Below are positions 17,139-27,742 of a stretch of 64,000 nt of DNA, one piece after another. Positions within the stretch are counted from its first letter, which is position 1. Every line of letters starts with the position of its first letter. Where the stretch lies: assembly GCA_963729115.1 (NCBI GenBank), contig CAVSMR010000003.1:806001-870000 (forward strand). Reading direction: 5' to 3'. The position numbers and the translations under genes are program-made. Under the pieces are notes generated by a model. The model did not search any database and was not told where the DNA came from. It was given only the letters and a program-made list of their open reading frames with translations. The stretch comes from Actinophytocola sp963729115 (GTDB lineage Bacteria; Actinomycetota; Actinomycetes; Mycobacteriales; Pseudonocardiaceae).

Positions 17139-18023
17139 ATGCGACTGCGGGCCGACTGGTTGAGCCGCGTGCTGACCGTTCCCTACGTGCCGATCCTCGG
17201 GCCGGCACACCCAGACCAGTTCACCGCGGAGATGTTCACCGACGTGTTCGCCGACATCCTCACCGCCAACCGCACCGGCACCGCACTGCCGTTCGACAAG
17301 GATCGCCGCTGGTCACCACGCAAGACCGACACCGTGCTGATCGACGAGATCATCCATCACCCCGACCACACGATCATCCCCACTCTGTCTCGGCGCGGCA
17401 GCAGGACGGTCAAGACGTTCTACTACGGCCACACTCCCGATCTCGACAACCTGCGGGCCGCTACCCTGCGCTGCTGCGCCACCTACGGCGCCGCCAACGG
17501 CCGAGTCGTCTCGTTCGACACCGCCGAATCGGCCCAGGCGGAGCACACGCGAGTACTGCTCAAGGAGTTCACCCACGACCAGCCTGACGTTCCGCCCAGC
17601 GAATCCGCCGTGGATGAGCTAGACGACTGCGCACCCGAGGTCGCTGCCACCTTTGGCGCATTTGCCAACGTCATGGCCGATCACGGGTTCGGCTTCCTCC
17701 ATCAGCGCCGCAATGCGGGGAAGTCCGACGGGCCAGTACTAGTCCGGCAGACGGCCGGGGCAATCGTCGGCGCGATCGGCCCACTGACGATCATGCCGGA
17801 CCGGTCTGGTTCCCGGATGCTCTTGCCGCAGTATTTCGGTGTGCTGCCCGACCAGCGCGGAGCCGGGCACGGCCGAGCGCTCTGGCGAGCTGCCCAGCGC
17901 TGGGGAGCCCACCACCAAGCGGACTACCAGCTCCTCCAAGCCCGCGCCGGCGGCGCCGCCGAGCGACTGTTCCTCTCCGAAGGACTGCGCTCACTCGGCT
18001 TCGCCGCAACCGTCACCGCATGA
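17139..18023 (+). CDS. GNAT-family N-acetyltransferase
   Basis: A 294-residue protein whose C-terminal ~130 residues form a GNAT acetyl-CoA-binding domain: strand GAIVGAIGPLTIMPD, then FGVLPDQRGAGHGRALWRAA (the R/Q-x-x-G-x-G/A pyrophosphate loop) and a final helix. The N-terminal half shows no family that I recognise. The ATG at 17139 is preferred because the frame upstream of it is unlike protein; an ATG at 17082 is possible. The gene lies 79 bp after the precursor peptide and overlaps the kinase gene by ATGA, so it is likely part of the same pathway, acting on the peptide product or giving self-protection (inference). Confidence 0.75.
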   Translation: MRLRADWLSRVLTVPYVPILGPAHPDQFTAEMFTDVFADILTANRTGTALPFDKDRRWSPRKTDTVLIDEIIHHPDHTIIPTLSRRGSRTVKTFYYGHTPDLDNLRAATLRCCATYGAANGRVVSFDTAESAQAEHTRVLLKEFTHDQPDVPPSESAVDELDDCAPEVAATFGAFANVMADHGFGFLHQRRNAGKSDGPVLVRQTAGAIVGAIGPLTIMPDRSGSRMLLPQYFGVLPDQRGAGHGRALWRAAQRWGAHHQADYQLLQARAGGAAERLFLSEGLRSLGFAATVTA

Positions 18024-18877
18024 CCCCGGCAACCGGCTCCGCCGCGCACGCCATGGCCCCGGTCGCCGAGCGGACCGCCTGGCACGACCTACCCGAAGGT
18101 CTCCGCGCGGCGGTTCAGGACAAGACAGGCAAGGTCCACCAAGCCCACACGATCAGCAGCGGCCTCAACGCCGCTTTCACCGCCCGTCTGCACACCGACT
18201 CCGGCATCGTATTCGCCAAAGGCGTGCCGACCGACCGTGCCGCTGCACAGCGGCGCGAAGTCGACATCCACCCACACGTGCAGCCGATCGCACCCCGACT
18301 CCTCTGGCACATCGACACCGACGGTTGGCACGTCCTCGGGTTCGAACACCTCGACGCCCGGCCCGCCGACCTCAGTCCCAAGTCGGCCGACCTGCCGGCT
18401 GTCGCTGGAGTGCTCGGCCGACTCACCGAGCTCGCCCTGCCGCCCATCGCATGCAAACGCATCGAACAACGGTGGGCCGACGCTGCACAACAAACCGGAG
18501 CTGACGCCGATCTCCTCGCCGGGAATCACCTGCTGCACACCGACCTCAATCCACACAACCTCCTGGTTACCGACGCCGGCCTGCGAGTCGTCGACTGGTC
18601 CTGGCCGACCCAGGGAGCCGCATGGATCGACACGGCATGCGCCGCCCTCTGGCTCATCGCCGAAGGCCACACCCCAGTCGACGCCGAAGCGTGGGCATCC
18701 CGCGTGCCGATATGGACTGACGCCACCGGCCATGCGCTCGACGCCTTCACCGCAATCAACGCCGCGCTCTGGGGCCAGATCGCCCAAGCAGACCCGCGCC
18801 CTTGGAAGGAACGCCTCCACCACGCCGCGACAGCATGGGCCACGCACCGCAGCAGCGAGAAATCACGTAAGCAATAG
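18020..18877 (+). CDS. Aminoglycoside phosphotransferase-like kinase
   Basis: A 285-residue APH/choline-kinase-fold protein. The catalytic loop LLHTDLNPHNLLV (about residues 172-184; Asp and Asn catalytic) and the metal-binding VVDWSWP (about 190-196) are intact, and an N-terminal lobe with FAKG supplies the ATP lysine. The fold phosphorylates small molecules or peptides, and the substrate is unknown. It is coupled to the GNAT gene by ATGA. It is the last gene of the radical SAM cluster, about 210 bp before the relaxase. Confidence 0.8.
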   Translation: MTPATGSAAHAMAPVAERTAWHDLPEGLRAAVQDKTGKVHQAHTISSGLNAAFTARLHTDSGIVFAKGVPTDRAAAQRREVDIHPHVQPIAPRLLWHIDTDGWHVLGFEHLDARPADLSPKSADLPAVAGVLGRLTELALPPIACKRIEQRWADAAQQTGADADLLAGNHLLHTDLNPHNLLVTDAGLRVVDWSWPTQGAAWIDTACAALWLIAEGHTPVDAEAWASRVPIWTDATGHALDAFTAINAALWGQIAQADPRPWKERLHHAATAWATHRSSEKSRKQ

Positions 18878-19089
18878 CGGCCCATTAGCAGGCAACCTCG
18901 ATTGTCATGCCCCACTAGACCCGTATCCTCCCGATTCGAACCCACGACAAGAACGCACAGCACATACCCTCAGCAATTCTCGACGCAATTCACAGTCACC
19001 GGTAAGGTATCCCTAGCGGGATACCCGAAATGATCTTCGTCGGGGAGGGCGAAGACCGGGATTGTTCCGCGCGTTCGGGGGGACGCGGG

Positions 19090-22000
19090 ATGGCGTATGT
19101 GACGCCGATTTACGGGGGATCTGCCGCGCAGATCGACTACCGGCTGGGCATCACCCAGCACGGGTGTGGTTCGGACGTTCAGTTCCGCTACCGGGCGGAC
19201 CCGCGGGAACGGCCGTTGCGGTGGATCGGGAACGGCCTGCCCGAGTTCGGCCTCGATGACTTGGCTGCGGGCGCGGAGCTGACCACCGAGCAACACGACC
19301 TGGCCCGTGCGCTGATGGCCGGCAAGCACCCGGTCACCGGCGAGCAGCTGGTGGCGCCGAAGGTCGCGGTCCCGGCTGATGCGAAGGTGCCGCTCGGCCC
19401 CTTGGTGGCCGCGGTGAAGGCGCTGGCCGCCAAGCGCGGTCTCGACGACCCGGCCGCGTTGTTCGTGAAGCCGAAGCAGCGCTCGGCGTGGAACACCGCG
19501 GTGCGCGCGGTCGCCCGCCGTGGCGACGCGGCGCTGTTGCGGGTGGACGATGCGCTCGGGTTGGCTGAGGCCGTCGGTCTGGAGGCGGAGCGGGTGTGGC
19601 CGGGCGTGGACTTGCTCGCCGTCTTCAGCAACCTGTATGAGTCCGCGGTAAGGGTGGGTAAGGATGGTAAGCCTGAGCTCGACGAACGCGGGCGACCGTC
19701 GACCGAGTTGGTGCCGCGGCGGGTGCCGGTCGGCATCGTCGGGTTCGACATCGGGGTCACGCTGCCGAAGTCGGCGAGCCTGCTGTTGGCGTTCCTGCCC
19801 GACGAGCTTGTGGATCGAGTCGAGGCCGGCTACACCAGCGCGATCGAGCGCACCTTCGGCTGGGTCGAGAACCGCACCTCCTACGTCCGGCGCGGCAAGC
19901 ACGGCGACGGACACACCGCACGCCTCGAGCAGACCAGCGGGTTCGCCGGCTGGGTGATGACCCACCGCGCGGCCCGCCCGGTCGAGGACGCGCCGGTCGG
20001 GGATCCGCACTGGCACGTGCACATCACCGTCGCTAACATGGCCAAAGCCCCCGACGGCACCTGGCTCACCGCCGCGGCCGGCGGCCGGGATCTGATGCGG
20101 CACGCCCCGGCGATCGACAAGGTCACCCAAGCCCAAGTCCGCGCATTCCTCCACAACGAACTGGGCATCACCTTCACCCGCTCACCGCGCACGGGGTTGT
20201 GGGAGGTGGCGCAGGTCCCGGACGAGGCGATCGTGTACTTCTCCAAACGCGGCCAGCAAGTCTCTGCCGTGCTGGAACAGTTGGGCTACAGCAACGCTGA
20301 CGTGTCGGCGGCCGAGGCACGGGTCCTGACCCGCGCGTCGCGGTCTGCGAAGTCGGAGACCACCGCCGCCAGCGACGCCACTCTCCGCGACCTGTGGCGC
20401 TCCGACGCCCTGCGTGGCGGGCTGGACCCCGATGCGCTCATGGACCAGGTGCTCGGCGCCTACCGCTCCGGAGCCACCGCCGCTCCGGTCGAGGCGAACA
20501 GCGAGGTGGAGGCGCGGTACGGGATCAGCCTGGACGAGCTCGTCGCCACGCTCACCGACCCCGAGCGTGGGTTGACCGCGCACGCGCGCCGCTTCTCGCA
20601 CCTGGATGCCATCGCCGCCGTCGCGGACGCGCTCCCGCGCGGCGCCGCGATCGAGGACGTCGAGCGGCTGACCGGGTTGGCGCTCGCACACGCGGCGTTC
20701 GAGGCGCTCCCCACTACGGGCAGTGAGCCGGTGGCCGGGCTGGGTGCACGCACCCAGTTGGCTGGCGCGCACCAGATGACCGGCGGCCAGCTCTACACCA
20801 CGCGCGACGTCACCACCGCCGAGCGGACCATCCTCGCCGCCGCGACCGCCAGCGAGCCGGGGACCCGCGACGCGCCGCCCCGCGCCGTCGTGCCGGTGGC
20901 CACGGTGGATCTGGCCATCGGTGTGGTGGAGACCGCGCAAGGCTTCCCGCTCTCCGCCGAGCAACGCGACGTCCTGCACCGGGTGGTCACCACCGGCAGG
21001 GCCGTCGAAGCCGTCGAAGGTCCGCCGGGCACCGGCAAGACCACGCTCATGCGGGCAGCGCGGGTCGCGTGGGAAGCCGTCGGCCACCGCGTCGCGGGTG
21101 CCGCGACCGCCGCCGTCGCGGCACAGAACCTCGCGGCCGAGTCCGGCATCCTCTCACGCACGGTCGCGCAGTGGCTGTGGCGGATCGACAACGGCGACGG
21201 CCTGGCCGGTGTCGACGTGCTGGTGCTCGACGAGGCCAACCTCACCAACGACCGCGACCGTGCCACGCTCTACACCGCAGCCGCCGAGACGGGCACGAAG
21301 ATCGTGGAGGTCGGCGACCCGCGCCAGTTGCGGGGCGTGGGTGTGGGCTCGATGTTCGGCTACCTCCACTCCTTGCTGGGCGGGCCGCGGCTGACCGAAC
21401 CGCCAGCAACGCCAGACCGACGAACGCAACGCGCTCACCGCGTTCCGCGACGGCCGCCACGCCGAAGCCCTGCACACCTGGGCACGCCTCGGCGAAGTCG
21501 TCGCCATCGAAACGTCGGACCAGGCGGTCCGCCGCGATGGACGCCACCTGGCTACGCCTCCGGGACGGTGCTCCCGATCGCACACCCTGACCGCCGGCCT
21601 GCTCATGCTCGCCGCCACCAACGAACAAGTGCAGCGGACAACGACGCCACCCAAGCCGTCCGCCACGCACGCGGCGAACTGGGCCACGCCCCACGTACCG
21701 GCTCCCCGGCGGCCGCGAGACCCGCTTCCACGTCGGGGACCTGGTACTGGTCCGCCGCAACGACCGCCACCAGCAAGCCGTCACCGGCGACACCGTCCTC
21801 AACGGCTACCGCGGCGTCGTCACCGCCATCACCCCCGACGGTGTCGAGGTCGCCTCGCGCGATCCTGCCGCCGAGCCAGACGCGGAGTTGTCCACGGCGG
21901 AGCTCTCGCCCGGCTACATCGCCCAGGGTGGACTCGGCTGGGCTACGCGCTCGCCGCGCACAAAGCCGAAGGATTGACCGTGGGCGGGCAGTGGGAGCGG

Positions 22001-23496
22001 CCGGACGGCAGCCACAACCACGGCAGCGTCCTGGTCTACACGCCGGGCCTGGACAACCCCGGCCTCTACGTGTCGCTGTCCCGCGACAAAGGCCAGGTCG
22101 TCCTGTTCGGCGCCCGCGCCGAACTGAAGGCGAACGTGAGGACCTCGTCTACGGCCGACCGCGCACCCACCGCGAGCTCACCGACCGGGTCATCGCCGCC
22201 CTGGCCGAACAGGCCGCCGCCACCGCGGAGACCGCCAACGACCGGCCGTGTTGGTCGATCTGGCCGCGCCCAGCCGACCCGAGCGGTACTGGTACCACCG
22301 CGAGACATGCCACCGGTACCAGTACCGGAACCAGTCCGGGAACCCGACGGCAACCGGCCTGACCGGCCGCGGCAGCAACCGCCGTTACCGGGGCCGGAAC
22401 GGGAGCCGGTGACGGTCACCGACGTGCAGCGCGCCCAGTGGCGAGACCTGGTGCGCCGGTCGGTCGCCGCGCGGACCACGGGCGACCAGGACACCTACGC
22501 GCCGTTCAGGCCGAGCGACGGGCGCTGATGGCCGGCTCGGCCCGGACCGCGTCGAGGTGCTGCGCGCAGAGTCGCACCAGAAAGCCATGGGAAGCCTGGA
22601 ACAGCCCGCCGACCGACTACAGGAGCGGCTGGAGCGGTTGCGGCTGACCGCGCAGTGGCAGAACAGGCCGCAGAGCCGGCTCACCAACGCCCAGGTCGCG
22701 ACGCGATCCGCCACGCCGAACGCCACCACGCCCGCGAAATCGCGGCCGCGCAGCGTGCGCGTCGCCACCTCGCCGAGCAGGAACCCGCGATCGCCGCCGG
22801 CCACGGTCCTCACGTCACTCAGCTGGATGCCGAGCTACACCGGCTGCGGGTGAACGCCGAACGCCAGGGCACGGTCGAGGAGATCGAGCGCCGCTGGCAG
22901 CACCTGCGGACCCACGCCGGTGATGCCGCGGAGCGCGCGGCGCACAAGGAGTTCGACGCCGACCGCACCGCCGCTGGCAACCCGGTCGTCGTGAGCAACT
23001 CCTGGCCGAGGCCGCCGCCGACCGAGCCCTCGTGCAACAACTCGGCGCGCAGGCCGCCGAGTTGGCCCGGCCCGTCGCCGAACTCCAACGGCAGCTCGGC
23101 GAACCCAGCGTGTGGCGACAAGCCCGCGAGCAAGCCGAACGCGCCGAAGCCAACTACGAACAGGACTGGCAGCGCGCCCTCGAAGCCGACCAGCGCGATC
23201 TGGACCGGCTACGCGACCGTGCCGAGGGCCACGACACCGCCGCATTCGACGCCAGCACCCGCCGTAAAGAACTCCTCGCCGAACAACAGCTCCGGGCCAC
23301 CATGCCCGAAGCCCAGGCCACCCTCGAACACCAGCTCCGCACACCGGCGGTCGGCGGGCAGCAGGTCGGCGAGCCCGGCACGCTCGACCACCAGCTCGAT
23401 CCGACTCGCCAGGCGGACCTCGACTTCCACCATCGCTCCCTTCACCACGACATCCATCCCGACGTCGACCGGGGTGGTCCCGACCTGGGGCTCTGA
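19090..23496 (+). pseudogene. traA: MobF/TraA relaxase-helicase, 3' half frameshifted
   Basis: A conjugative relaxase of the TrwC/TraA (MobF) type that nicks oriT and unwinds the transferred strand. The intact first ~770 codons hold the relaxase domain (metal-binding HWHVHITV near residue 308; FDIGVTLPKSASLLLAF) and a RecD-like helicase with Walker A GPPGTGKTT (about 644-652), LDEANL and VGDPRQLRGVG. From about 21400 the frame changes at least eight times (near 21400, 21527, 21580, 21650, 21706, 21936, 22127 and again in 22240-22300). The pieces still encode the helicase end (LGYALAAHKAEGLTVGG; NPGLYVSLSRDKGQVVLFGARAEL) and a coiled-coil tail ending at 23496. Start ATG 19090 (MAYVTPIYGG); 19030 is possible. 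Confidence 0.85.
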
Positions 23497-23605
23497 CCTC
23501 GCGGTGCGAAAGGCGGTTCATGAGCCATGCACGCCCGGTGCGAATCGTGGCCTTGTGCGGTCGACGATGTAACGGCCCGTCTTGCGACGCGATCCACGGT
23601 GGGTG

Positions 23606-24492
23606 ATGGGTGAGACTGCGTGTTTCGTTCAGTTTCCGCACCCTGGGCCGGAGCACCATCCGGTCTCGGACCACATGGCGTGGAACGTCGACGACCATCG
23701 ACGCAAGTTCCTTCTCGCACCCGGCAGCTATGTCGACGCCGAGGACCGCCACCCGCATCGTGATGACCTGGTGTTCTGGGGCGAGTGGGAACCGCCCTCC
23801 CAGATCGTGCAGCGCTGGCCACGCGACGGCCGACTGCCTCGCGCTCTGCATCGGCCATTCTGGGTCCGGCCGGCCACGGCGGGGTCCCGGCAGAACACCG
23901 ACCCGTGGGTGTTCGGCGAGCAGATGCTCTACAGCAACTGCAAACAGATCACCGGAAAGACCCGGCGAGCGACGTCCATGCAGCGCCTCGCGGTGGGTTC
24001 GGTGATCTGCTTCGGGTCCACCCTCGACCACGACTTCTGCGTCGGCACCGTGTTCGTTGTGGCCATCGCGCATCCCTGGACCGCAGCCGATGCCGAGGAG
24101 CTGGACGTGGACGAGGCGTTCATCGTGTGCACCGCCGAGGCCATCACCGGCTGCGCCATCGATACCCACACTCCGCTCACGCTATCCGCGGCGCGACCAT
24201 CGAAGCGCCGTTGCACGGGATGTACAGCTTCGTCCCGGCCCTACCGGCCAACCACCCCCAGCGGCGGTTCAGCCGACCACCGGTATACCTGCCCGGACTG
24301 ATCAACCCCGCCAGCCGACAAAGCACCTGGGGCTCCCGGCGACCGCTCCCGATCCCCGCGGTGCGCGACGCCTGGGCCGCCCTCCGCGACCAGGTACTCG
24401 CAGCCGGTCTGGTGCTTGCTACCCGCCTGAGCACACCGCCCCACGACCCGACGACCGCGCCGGTCCCTACGAGCACCCGCACCCGCTGCTGA
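23606..24492 (+). pseudogene. Unknown conserved protein, frameshifted near 24183
   Basis: I do not recognise the family, but the sequence is protein-like: it begins MGETACFVQFPHPGPEH and continues with WNVDDHRRKFLLAPGSYVD and DHDFCVGTVFVVAIAHPW. The frame breaks near 24183; adding one base restores IRGATIEAPLHGMYSFVPAL and PPVYLPGLINPASRQSTWGSRR down to the stop at 24492. As written the protein ends at 24301 with a wrong tail. It lies directly behind the relaxase, with which it may travel. The ATG at 23606 is chosen because the family-like sequence begins there. Confidence 0.6.
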
Positions 24493-24609
24493 AATGTTGT
24501 CGCTCGTTGGCGCGGATGGGCCTTACTCACGTCCAGAGAGGCGGCAGCATCGGCACTGGCGGACCCTCTGTCGCGTTGCGGATTGCCGGGATCGGTGTAC
24601 TCGCCGGTG

Positions 24610-25599
24610 CTACCGTCGCGGATATCTACCCTCGATGAAGAAGATCATGTCCACGACTTTGGCTCGGGTGTAGAACCGCGTAGTGGGCTGCCCGGTCGTG
24701 AAGTCGAGGGTGGGCTGGCGTTGCTGATCAATGATCGATGCGTTTGCCCGGTAGAACTTTCCGACCAGTCGTAGCGATCCCTTGCTGAAAGTGGAGACGC
24801 CGAAACCCTTCATGAAGTAGGTGTCGAACGCCGGGACGCAGCCGAAGACACCGAGCATCACCTTGGTGACCAAGGTGTCGGATGCTTCGACCGGACGGAG
24901 CGCACGACGAACATCCAGGGCAGTTCGGAGGACCAGATCAATGCCTTCTCTGTCGTAACCGTCGAGATCGAGGTCCCACACCTCCGCAGGAGCGTCGGCG
25001 AGGGTCTCGATCAGAGGTACCAGATGGCGGGCGCTTCGCTGCAGAAGACCGGACGACCCCCGCAACATCCCCCAACTGGCGAGGTAGAACCCGAGTTGGA
25101 GGCAGCTGGCCTCCATGCCGGTAGGCTCACCCCAGGCCGCGACCTCTGTCCGATGCTCCTGGAAGTGGTTGAAGCAGTAGTCGAACGACGTGTACCGCGC
25201 ACTCGGGGCGCGATCGCCGAGGTACCTGCCGACAGTTGCCTCGATGTCCACTTCGAGCGCACGCTGCGTTAGCACCCTCCTGTCGCGGGTGGCGATCTGA
25301 TTCGGCTGTGTGAGCGCGGGATCGCCATCGAAACGGCGGTATAGGCCGTGCTCGATCCGCGTGATCAGCGGCTGCCGGTTCGCGAACATGCCCCGCGATT
25401 CCGCGGAAGCGTTCGAGGTTGCGACCTGGATGTGCGCCCGAAGTGACTGCTCCTTCACGTCCGGGTAGTGGCGGCGGAACCAGCCGACCATCTCGGAGGC
25501 GCGAAATGGCTCCGAGAGGTACTGCACGCATTCTTCGAGTCGATCCCAGATCGTGTCGGCCACGGACTGATTTTCGCCCACCAGCGCTGCCACCGCCAT
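24610..25599 (-). CDS. Unknown protein with N-terminal winged-helix-like region
   Basis: A 329-residue intact protein. The N-terminal ~95 residues (IWDRLEECVQYLSEPFRASEMVGWF, then HYPDVKEQSLRAHIQ and LITRIEHGLYRRF) resemble the winged-helix modules fused to restriction-like proteins. The remaining part (YTSFDYCFNHFQEHR, FYLASWGMLRGSSGLLQRS, FGCVPAFDTYFMKGFGVSTFS) recurs in uncharacterised actinomycete proteins as far as I recall. It contains no catalytic motif that I can name. It is divergent from the HEPN-like gene, with only 47 bp between the two starts. Confidence 0.6.
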   Translation of the reverse strand: MAVAALVGENQSVADTIWDRLEECVQYLSEPFRASEMVGWFRRHYPDVKEQSLRAHIQVATSNASAESRGMFANRQPLITRIEHGLYRRFDGDPALTQPNQIATRDRRVLTQRALEVDIEATVGRYLGDRAPSARYTSFDYCFNHFQEHRTEVAAWGEPTGMEASCLQLGFYLASWGMLRGSSGLLQRSARHLVPLIETLADAPAEVWDLDLDGYDREGIDLVLRTALDVRRALRPVEASDTLVTKVMLGVFGCVPAFDTYFMKGFGVSTFSKGSLRLVGKFYRANASIIDQQRQPTLDFTTGQPTTRFYTRAKVVDMIFFIEGRYPRR

Positions 25600-25646
25600 G
25601 CCCGCGTAGGCCCACCCAGGTTTGGCCTTACTCCGGCCAGTTCGCC

Positions 25647-26333
25647 ATGTTGAGCACGGAGTGGATCATGGGCCTCTGGACGCCGCCGGGAACAGACCTG
25701 GGTGAGTTAGCGCCACCGGAGCCGGACCCGCGGATGGTGACGTTCAGCGGCGGTTTCGACGAGTATGGCGAGCCCCGGCCGATGACCTACCGGCGTCTGA
25801 GGGAACATGCCGACTCATGGGTTATCACGACAACGACCCCGGAGGGACCGGCCACCCTGTTGAAGACCGCCCGCGACATGTTCGCACTCAGTTTCTACTG
25901 TTACGAGCAACTTGTGGTGGCGGCCGCGCAGTCACTGTTCGGTGTGGAGGTGGCCCTCAAGCTCCGACTGGGACGCAAGGGCGGCTTCCAGCACCTGATC
26001 CAAGTCGCACTGAATGGAGGGCTGATCAGCTCTGAGGTCGCTGACATCGTCGACACCGGGCGGGCTATCCGCAACGATTTCGTGCATGAAGGCAAACAGC
26101 CGGTGTGGACGTTCGGCTTGGCCGACAACGTGATCGGAGCGTCGTATCGGCTGGTGAGCGATCTGAGACGAGGCGCTGAGCGCTCGTCCGGGAGTCACAG
26201 CCATATGCCCGGCGGGCGACACCGGAGGAGCTGGCTCGGTGCGCTGTGCACACCCGACCTCATGGACCGACCGCGAGTTCGCCAACTGCTCATTTCCCCG
26301 GGCGGTCCGGGATGTGACGAGGGTAAGCGATGA
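25647..26333 (+). CDS. Unknown protein with HEPN-like R-x4-H motif
   Basis: A 228-residue protein of no family that I know. A helical segment (residues ~60-150) contains TGRAIRNDFVHEGKQP, which fits the HEPN nuclease motif R-N-x3-H, and the preceding FALSFYCYEQLVVAAAQSLFGVEVALKLRL is a typical HEPN-like long helix. HEPN proteins are RNases or nucleotidyltransferase partners in toxin and defence systems, but no MNT partner is seen. The ATG at 25647 is selected because the frame upstream is Pro/Arg-rich and non-protein-like. The last 40 residues are low-complexity and may be frame-altered. It overlaps the serine hydrolase start by ATGA. Confidence 0.5.
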   Translation: MLSTEWIMGLWTPPGTDLGELAPPEPDPRMVTFSGGFDEYGEPRPMTYRRLREHADSWVITTTTPEGPATLLKTARDMFALSFYCYEQLVVAAAQSLFGVEVALKLRLGRKGGFQHLIQVALNGGLISSEVADIVDTGRAIRNDFVHEGKQPVWTFGLADNVIGASYRLVSDLRRGAERSSGSHSHMPGGRHRRSWLGALCTPDLMDRPRVRQLLISPGGPGCDEGKR

Positions 26334-27418
26334 GTGAGATACAGGAACGGGTTCAGCGTCATATCGACATGCTGGTCGGTACCGGTGCGGAGACCGGTGT
26401 GCAGGTCGCTGTCTATCGGGATGGCGTGCTGATCGTCGACGCGGTGGCCGGTATGGCCGACCCGGCCACCGGGCGGCCGCTCACCTCCGGCACGCCGGTC
26501 TTCAGTTTCTCCATCGGCAAGAACGTGGCGGCCACGCTCGCGCATCTTTTCGTTGCGCGTGGTTTCCTCGACTACGACAGCCCGGTCACGGACCTGTGGC
26601 CTGAGTTCGGTGTGCGCGGCAAGGCCACGACGACGTTGCGGCACGTGCTGACCCACACGGTCGGTTTGCCGGCCATGCCGCGCGAGATCACCCCGAACGA
26701 GCTTCCCGACTGGCCACGGGTGTGTGCGTCGCTGGCCGCCGCGGCGCCGCGCTGGCGGCCGGGCGCGGCCGTTGGCTATCACTCCTACACCTTCGGCTAC
26801 CTCGTCGGCGAGCTCGCCCGCCGCGCCACCGGCCGGCCGATGTGCGAGTTGCTGCGTGAGTGGATCACCGCGCCGCTCGGTATCGAGGGGCGGCTCTACT
26901 TCGCCGCGCCGAAGGAGTCACTGCCGGGGTTGGCGCGCCTGGAGCAGGCGCGGCACTGGCCTGCCGACCCGGACGACGATGACGCGATCCTCGCGGCGTG
27001 GGAAAGCCGGCCGAGTGCCGATTTCGGCAACAACGGCGAGATCCTGCGCGCCGACATCCCGTCGGTGGGGATCGCCACCGCGCACGGCCTCGCCGCGATG
27101 TTCAACGCCCTGCTGTAGGGCACGCTCATGGACCCACCGCGGTTGGCGGAACTGTCCGCGCCCGCGTTCGAGGGCACGGATCAGGTCTTCGGTACACCGG
27201 CACGGATGGCGCTGGGCTTCCCCATCGGCCGGATAGGCGCCCCTGCCGAGGAGAACTCCGTGGCATTCGGCTGGCCGGGCGGGGGCGGCAGCTACGCCTA
27301 CGCCGACCGCGCGCGGCGGGTCGCGTTCGCGCTGACGAAGACCCGGCTCGTCCCGAACTTCGACACCGCGCTATCGGTCACCACGATCCTGGCCGACCAT
27401 CCCGCCGCCACCCGCTGA
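26330..27418 (+). pseudogene. Serine hydrolase (beta-lactamase family) with in-frame TAG
   Basis: A class C beta-lactamase-related/EstB-type serine hydrolase. The nucleophile motif S-x-x-K is FSFSIGKN (about residues 60-67), Tyr-x-x is in YHSYTFGYLVGEL, and the typical FAAPKE and HGLAAMFNAL segments follow. A TAG at 27116-27118 stops it at residue 262. The same frame then continues for about 100 codons (DPPRLAELSAPAFEG, ENSVAFGWPGGGGSYAYADRARR, the Gly-rich strand that ends this fold) to a TGA at 27418. One base change therefore separates it from a full-length enzyme of about 360 residues. It is coupled to the HEPN-like gene. Confidence 0.82.
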
Positions 27419-27742
27419 GCATTCCCAACGCTCGGGGCGGAACTCGCGACGACCACAGAACATGGCCCTGTGTGGCCTCTTTGTGGCCTGCGAGCGTTCG
27501 TGGCGGTCTGTGATGATCGACCGATGCTACTGTGGTTCGTATCCAGCGTGGGGCGCTGATCACAGCACTTGGGCCGACTGGCCTGCTGCGATCTTCTCCC
27601 GCGGCGGTGGTGGACACGCCCTCAGCGTGCCTGCCGCGCCGCGCGTCCCGTGATGCGCTGTCCTCCCCCCAACAACCGAATACCGCGTACACCGACCAGT
27701 TGGTCTCGGGGAGAGACAGCCGCATCGAGGGGGAGAACCGCC
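27419..27742. other. Gene-free stretch before the recombinase operon
   Basis: About 320 bp with no supported gene. An 8-mer TGTGGCCT occurs twice, 11 bp apart (27471-27478 and 27482-27489), a possible small operator. It probably contains the promoter of the recombinase operon; no clear -35/-10 is seen. Confidence 0.35.

Noticed and set aside
18931..18946. Another tRNA fragment (CCGATTCGAACCCACG)
   Set aside because: Only about ten bases match a T-arm consensus and nothing else of a tRNA is present; probably chance.
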